NCBI GenBank assembly: GCA_900544345.1
Contig: UQUR01000005.1
Coordinates: 62,001-126,000 of the forward strand
Direction: 5' to 3'
Origin: an uncultured Sutterella sp.
Lineage (GTDB): Bacteria > Pseudomonadota > Gammaproteobacteria > Burkholderiales > Burkholderiaceae_F
DNA: 64,000 nucleotides
A program made the translations under genes and the position numbers. This document shows, piece by piece, positions 63,224 to 64,000 of the stretch. A model generated the notes under the pieces. That model was not told where the DNA came from. It saw only the letters and a program-made list of their open reading frames with translations, and made no database searches. Each line of letters opens with the position of its first letter. Position 1 is the stretch's first letter.

Positions 63224-63539
63224 TGTGAGACCTATGAGGTTAACAAACAAGAAAAACTCTCCGGACAGCGCGTTCGGATGGCCTCTAGGCTACTCTGCCC
63301 CCCCCCCGAAGTATTGATCATCATCAATGAAGGCAATTGTTCTCAATATATTTATATTGTTATTTAAATAATAAAGCCGATTTTTCAATGAGTTATATAT
63401 AAATCTGAATATTCAGGGTAAACCCTTTGTTGCATTAAAGCAACTGAAACTGGAGTCAAAAAAGGAGAATTTTTGCCATTTCGGAGCAAAACAAATCTGA
63501 AAATAATCTCAGTGTTTTGTGGGGATTAAACTTCGATTT
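63224..63539. other. Upstream region of the autotransporter gene
   Basis: AT-rich control region holding the C10 tract. Reading the minus strand, TTGCCT, 17 bp and TACTTC end just before the tract and could be a weak promoter with its start in or near it; assignment is uncertain. GTTGC/GCAAC hairpin lies at about 63430-63446. No gene is seen. Confidence 0.4.
63298..63307. repeat. C10 homopolymer in the autotransporter leader (G10 on the coding strand)
   Basis: Ten C on the plus strand, 75 nt upstream of the start codon. A TAG at 63290-63292 in the frame of the gene lies between the tract and the start, so length changes cannot fuse or break the coding frame; any effect must be on transcription, RNA structure or a short upstream ORF. 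Confidence 0.8.
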
Positions 63540-64000
63540 TTAACCTTCCAACCCAACTAAAATCACGCCAAGCGTCATCCCGATTACACCCATTAATCTG
63601 GTTGCAGAAAGTTTCTCTTTTAAGAGCAACCCTCCTAAAACAACTCCGATCATCATGCCGACTTCCCGGCTGGGTGCCACATAAGCTAAAGGCGCCATCG
63701 TCATCGCATACAGAACCAGGATGTAAGCCAAGGGGGAACCCACCGTTACGACTGCCAGGGCTTTTTGCAATCTTGGCGTTGTCAGAATTTCTTTAGACTC
63801 CTCTTTCCAATTGGCGTGCATCACAATAAAAGGCGCAAATACTAAAGCACGCACGGCAATGGAAGGAAAGTAAAAACTCAAGGGGGTGAGCCCCGTTGCC
63901 TGCTGCACGGCCCACGCATCACAAAAGGAGTAACCTGCGATAAAGCATCCGGTTAAAGCGCCCCAAAAGATACCCGCCCGAATGCGCAGCTCCTGCGTGT
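63540..64000 (-). CDS. DMT-superfamily permease (5' end cut by window)
   Basis: The open frame runs through the window edge; 153 codons are visible (…TQELRIRAGIFWGALTGCF…). Five hydrophobic segments and EamA-type motifs near the end (PSREVGMMIGVVLGGLLLKEKL). It is the C-terminal half of a protein of about 280-300 aa. Substrate unknown. Confidence 0.82.
   Translation of the reverse strand, partial: TQELRIRAGIFWGALTGCFIAGYSFCDAWAVQQATGLTPLSFYFPSIAVRALVFAPFIVMHANWKEESKEILTTPRLQKALAVVTVGSPLAYILVLYAMTMAPLAYVAPSREVGMMIGVVLGGLLLKEKLSATRLMGVIGMTLGVILVGLEG

Noticed and set aside
63290..63307. Translation fusion through the C10 tract into the autotransporter
   Set aside because: A TAG in the frame of the gene lies between the tract and the ATG, whatever the tract length.
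1..64000. CRISPR arrays, tRNA or rRNA genes
   Set aside because: No spaced repeats, cloverleaf sequences or rRNA blocks were noticed in the intergenic regions.

Overview
The window looks like chromosomal DNA of a host-associated betaproteobacterium, most likely a Sutterellaceae member (Parasutterella/Turicimonas/Sutterella-like). This rests on housekeeping proteins of proteobacterial type (GroESL, MnmA, TyrS, ErpA, NusB/RibH/ThiL cluster), a large autotransporter with an ESPR-type extended signal peptide, a moderate G+C by eye, and many carriers for dicarboxylates, amino acids and peptides with no sugar catabolism. The exact taxon is inference.

Layout. 1-870: truncated exported (autotransporter-like) gene with a G9 tract inside its first codons. 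1.1-9.5 kb: DcuC carrier, M20 amidohydrolase, a 60-aa stand-alone NRDD-type protein, a phosphoribosyltransferase, a solitary TnpB element, a secreted Cys-nucleophile alpha/beta hydrolase, a DMT permease and a nicotinamidase homologue lacking its catalytic Cys. 9.5-18.8 kb: nitronate monooxygenase, mnmA, PcrA-like helicase, YkuE-like phosphoesterase, AraC regulator divergent from a secreted carboxymuconolactone-decarboxylase protein, then a guanidine-II riboswitch in front of a Gdx exporter and a PPOX-fold protein. 18.8-24.6 kb: polar amino-acid ABC system with two tandem binding proteins, pyridoxamine kinase, PBP4. 24.6-29 kb: sigma-32-type promoter and groESL, YigZ, DctA. 29.4-39.2 kb: an orphan peptide-binding protein, a complete peptide ABC operon, a rhodanese and an orphan trpB. 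39.2-46.4 kb: aldo/keto reductase, second amino-acid ABC operon, pyrF, LysR, possible small RNA, cupin, CNNM protein. 46.4-52.9 kb: nrdR-ribD-ribE-ene reductase and ribH-nusB-thiL-pgpA-pncC runs. 53-58.7 kb: PEBP protein, dtd, tyrS, MepM-like endopeptidase, anmK, erpA. 58.8-63.2 kb: 1479-aa autotransporter with a C10 (G10 on its own strand) tract in its leader. 63.5-64 kb: truncated DMT permease.

Most interesting system. Two genes about 8 kb apart on the minus strand, the orphan peptide-binding protein and the orphan trpB, are each preceded by a short leader ORF with three consecutive Trp codons (MFACWWWLSR and MIVRFQPSHSWWWHS) followed by mutually exclusive hairpins ending in a terminator. 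This is the architecture of trp attenuation, here on a peptide-uptake gene and on a tryptophan synthase beta gene with no trpA beside it. I infer a tryptophan-starvation regulon that scavenges Trp as peptides and as indole plus serine.

Second theme. The two surface-protein genes at the window edges each carry a homopolymeric G tract, one in the coding start (G9, frame-switching) and one in the upstream leader (G10, possible transcriptional effect), which suggests phase variation of surface proteins.
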